Part shown: piece after piece, positions 62,045-64,000 of the stretch
How positions within the stretch are numbered: the first letter of the stretch is position 1
Layout: each line of letters starts with the position of its first letter
Origin: JADKCL01 sp046329055
GTDB taxonomy: Bacteria > Bacteroidota > Bacteroidia > J057 > JADKCL01
Reading direction: 5' to 3'
DNA length: 64,000 nt
Assembly: GCA_046329055.1 (NCBI GenBank)
Contig: JAXLVK010000002.1
Span: 53,137-117,136 of the forward strand
Notes under the pieces: generated by a model
Databases searched by the model: none
The model's input: the letters and a program-made list of their open reading frames with translations, nothing else
What the model was told of the DNA's origin: nothing
Program-made: the position numbers and the translations under genes

Positions 62045-63393
62045 CGGAGACAATGCAGATCACAGCCGCCTATCTGGAGGCGGAGTTGAACTGGCTGAAG
62101 GAGGCCTTGCGGTACCGCTATTTCCTCCATTTCAATGCCGGAGCCAGCGAATACGAGAGCTTAGAGGCGATTCCCAAGCCTGATCCAGCTGATTATCCTT
62201 GTCCATATACCGAGCTCCTTTTGGAGGAAAGCTTTGGAGATCTGGAGCGGTTCGCATTGATTTTTGCATTGTCCACGCACCTGGAGCCGTCATTGACGGA
62301 GGTGCTGAATGTCCAAAGCGCCGAGACCAACTCCGGTGTATCCGAATTCGGGGCTCAGAAGGCCACAAACGGCACGCTGCTTCTGCCATCGGCACAGTCC
62401 GTCTGCTACTTTTTCTACGGCCAAAGCATCGCGCAGCGGCTGGATGTCCTGCGGCTGTTCGAACCGGACCATGCATTTGCCCGGCTTTCCTTGCTGGAAC
62501 TCGGCCCGGTGGGCATCGGGGAGTCGCATCTGTACGGGGTGCTCATCGCCAAGCAGGAATTGCTGGACCATGTCTGGGTGGGCAGGCCCCGCACACCCAA
62601 ATTCAGCGCCGATTTCCCGGCCAAGATCATCGCGACCAACCTGGAATGGACCGACCTCGTGCTGGACAACCGCGTCTTCCGCCAACTGGAGGACATCCTG
62701 ACTTGGTTGCAGCACAGCCATACCCTCATGCACGACTGGGGGATGAAGCGCATCGTGAAGCCGGGCTACCGGGCATTGTTTTATGGCCCTCCCGGCACCG
62801 GAAAGACGCTCTGTGCGACCCTGCTGGGCAAGTACGCGGGCTTGGAGGTGTTCCGGATCGACTTGAGCATGATCGTGAGCAAGTACATTGGGGAGACGGA
62901 AAAGAACCTCGCGAAGGTCTTCGATGCGGCTGAGCGGAAGAACTGGATCCTGTTTTTCGACGAAGCCGATGCCTTGTTCGGAAAGCGGACAAATGTGCAG
63001 GACAGCCACGACCGCTACGCGAACCAGGAGGTGAGCTACCTGCTGCAACGGGTGGAGGAGTACGAGGGCCTCGTGCTGCTGGCGACCAACCTGCGCAGCA
63101 ACCTGGACGACGCATTTACCCGACGGTTCCAGAGCATCGTGCATTTCCCGATGCCCCGGCAGGAGGAGCGGATCCAATTGTGGCGGCAGTCCATCCCGGC
63201 GGCGGCTTCCTTGGACACCGATGTGGACCTGGGCAGCATCGCCATGCAGTACGAACTCAGCGGCGGCGCGATCGTGAATGCGATCCAGTATGCCTGCTTG
63301 CAGACCATCAAGGAAGGGAGCAATCGCCTGAGCAAGAAATCGCTGGTGGAGGCGATCCGGCGCGAATACCACAAGGAAGGGAAGACCGTCTAG
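62038..63393 (+). CDS. AAA+ ATPase of the eCIS (Afp15-like)
   Basis: About 451 residues. The N-terminal 220 residues form the family-specific domain (MQITAAYLEAELNWLKEALR, ERFALIFALSTHLEPSLTEV). The AAA+ core follows: Walker A GPPGTGKTLCATLLGKY, Walker B WILFFDEADALFGKR, the arginine finger region DDAFTRRFQSIVHFPMP and sensor-type VLLATNLRSNLDDA. Afp15-type ATPases are needed for correct assembly of the particle. I chose ATG 62038 (MVTETMQIT), which overlaps the tape-measure stop; an upstream ATG at 61984 lies inside that gene. The next gene converges with one base between stops. Confidence 0.92.
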   Translation: MVTETMQITAAYLEAELNWLKEALRYRYFLHFNAGASEYESLEAIPKPDPADYPCPYTELLLEESFGDLERFALIFALSTHLEPSLTEVLNVQSAETNSGVSEFGAQKATNGTLLLPSAQSVCYFFYGQSIAQRLDVLRLFEPDHAFARLSLLELGPVGIGESHLYGVLIAKQELLDHVWVGRPRTPKFSADFPAKIIATNLEWTDLVLDNRVFRQLEDILTWLQHSHTLMHDWGMKRIVKPGYRALFYGPPGTGKTLCATLLGKYAGLEVFRIDLSMIVSKYIGETEKNLAKVFDAAERKNWILFFDEADALFGKRTNVQDSHDRYANQEVSYLLQRVEEYEGLVLLATNLRSNLDDAFTRRFQSIVHFPMPRQEERIQLWRQSIPAAASLDTDVDLGSIAMQYELSGGAIVNAIQYACLQTIKEGSNRLSKKSLVEAIRREYHKEGKTV

Positions 63394-63394
63394 G

Positions 63395-63964
63395 TCAGCG
63401 CAGGCTTCTGCGGGTCGCCCAGTAGATGCTGGTGGGGACCGTGAGGATCAATCCCGCCGCCAAAATCCAAAGGGACAGGTTGCTTTTCGCTGGCGCATCG
63501 GGATTGCGGTGCGCGAGGCGGAAAGGCGTGATTTCTGGCAAGGCCGCTGCTGCTGGGCTGCTGCTGTCTTGGTCGGTGGATTGCTTGGGAATGCGGATGA
63601 TGGAGGCCTCTTGCGGGGCCTTTTTGTTTTCGTCCGGCGGGATCACCTGCGGGTCGCCCCATCCATTGATGAGGACCCGGACGCTGTCCTTGGTTTCTGC
63701 TTTGGGGTTGTCGGCCTTCTTGACCTTGTCGCCTTCGGATTCGTAGTGTTTCCTGACCTTGGCAATGAAGGGGTGGACATTCCATTTCTCGTCCTTGCGG
63801 TCCCAATCCGGGACAGGGTTGCCGCCATGGTCATCGTCGAGGAGGGTCGCGAAGGCTGCCGGGACACCCGAATGGCTGCGGTGGGCGATGCGCCGTGTCT
63901 GGGCGGTGAGACCCAGGCTCAGGGTGAGCAGGAGCAGGATGAGAAAGGATGTCCCGAGGCGCAT
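63395..63964 (-). CDS. Secreted protein with C-terminal membrane segment, unknown function
   Basis: About 189 residues. An N-terminal signal (MRLGTSFLILLLLTLSLGLT, cleaved near AQTRR), a charged extracytoplasmic middle (HHG, KDEKWNVHPFIAKVRKHYES, KKADNPKAETKDS) and a C-terminal membrane segment (SNLSLWILAAGLILTVPTSI) with a short basic tail suggest an envelope protein. It is on the minus strand, with its stop one base from the ATPase stop, so it is not part of the eCIS operon. No family was recognised. Confidence 0.6.
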   Translation of the reverse strand: MRLGTSFLILLLLTLSLGLTAQTRRIAHRSHSGVPAAFATLLDDDHGGNPVPDWDRKDEKWNVHPFIAKVRKHYESEGDKVKKADNPKAETKDSVRVLINGWGDPQVIPPDENKKAPQEASIIRIPKQSTDQDSSSPAAAALPEITPFRLAHRNPDAPAKSNLSLWILAAGLILTVPTSIYWATRRSLR

Positions 63965-64000
63965 GATCAAATTTGCATTGAATTTCTGAGTGCCGGAAGC

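Noticed and set aside
35341..63393. Whether the locus could be a type VI secretion system or a prophage tail.
   Set aside because: No TssJ/L/M membrane complex and no ClpV-like gene; no head, portal, terminase or integrase genes. Cap DUF4255, LysM hub, tape measure of the CIS type and Afp15-like ATPase all point to eCIS.
63395..63964. The small secreted and membrane-anchored protein as an eCIS toxin cargo.
   Set aside because: It has a signal peptide and membrane anchor, is on the other strand, and shows no toxin-like domain.

Overview
The window is about 64 kb of GC-rich, gene-dense bacterial DNA and almost certainly comes from a member of the Bacteroidota. The evidence is a porU-porV pair for the type IX secretion system (T9SS), two large secreted proteins with T9SS-type C-terminal sorting regions and SprB/PKD-like modules, and promoters of the TAnnTTTG type. 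No rRNA, tRNA, CRISPR array, insertion sequence or integrase was recognised. I could not fix the genus.

Region 1 (1-9006): the 5' part of a fused B12-dependent acyl-CoA mutase (IcmF type) running off the left edge, a TMTC-like membrane glycosyltransferase, the T9SS sortase PorU, the outer-membrane protein PorV, and a BadF-type kinase. The first 4.1 kb carries four apparent single-base indels, two in icmF and two in porU. I saw none in the other 60 kb, so sequence error near a contig end is the first explanation.

Region 2 (9009-31466): mostly housekeeping and envelope genes. It includes an iron-type operon (imelysin, di-haem DUF1111 protein, second imelysin) behind a Fur-like palindrome, a T9SS-exported phosphoesterase, a Bcp peroxiredoxin, an M23 peptidase operon, a 1.1-kDa-residue-scale BNR/PKD secreted protein, RlmN, an LRR protein, RecX, methyltransferases, an acyltransferase, a hydrolase, and two DUF1508 (YegP-like) genes that share an identical operator layout.

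Region 3 (31552-63964): an extracellular contractile injection system (eCIS, Afp/PVC/AlgoCIS-like) on the + strand. The order is DUF4255 cap/terminator, a 381-residue unknown, one sheath, two tube proteins, a DUF5908 mini-protein, a LysM baseplate protein, a VgrG-like spike, gp25, two very large baseplate J-type proteins, a 2802-residue giant in the usual tail-fibre position, a tape-measure protein with a long acidic insert, and an AAA+ ATPase. Two large helical-repeat proteins are encoded divergently upstream. A small secreted and membrane-anchored protein converges on the ATPase.

The most interesting object is the giant protein at 50838-59246. It joins an N-terminal eCIS-type domain to about nine degenerate helical repeats and then about nine beta-rich repeats of roughly 110 residues marked by a conserved S-x-x-D/E-x-x-x-G motif. 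No PAAR tip gene, separate tail-fibre gene or recognisable toxin cargo was found inside the window. The TTG start of the tape-measure gene, a possible internal promoter before the tube gene, and a structured 270-bp gap upstream are secondary points of interest.
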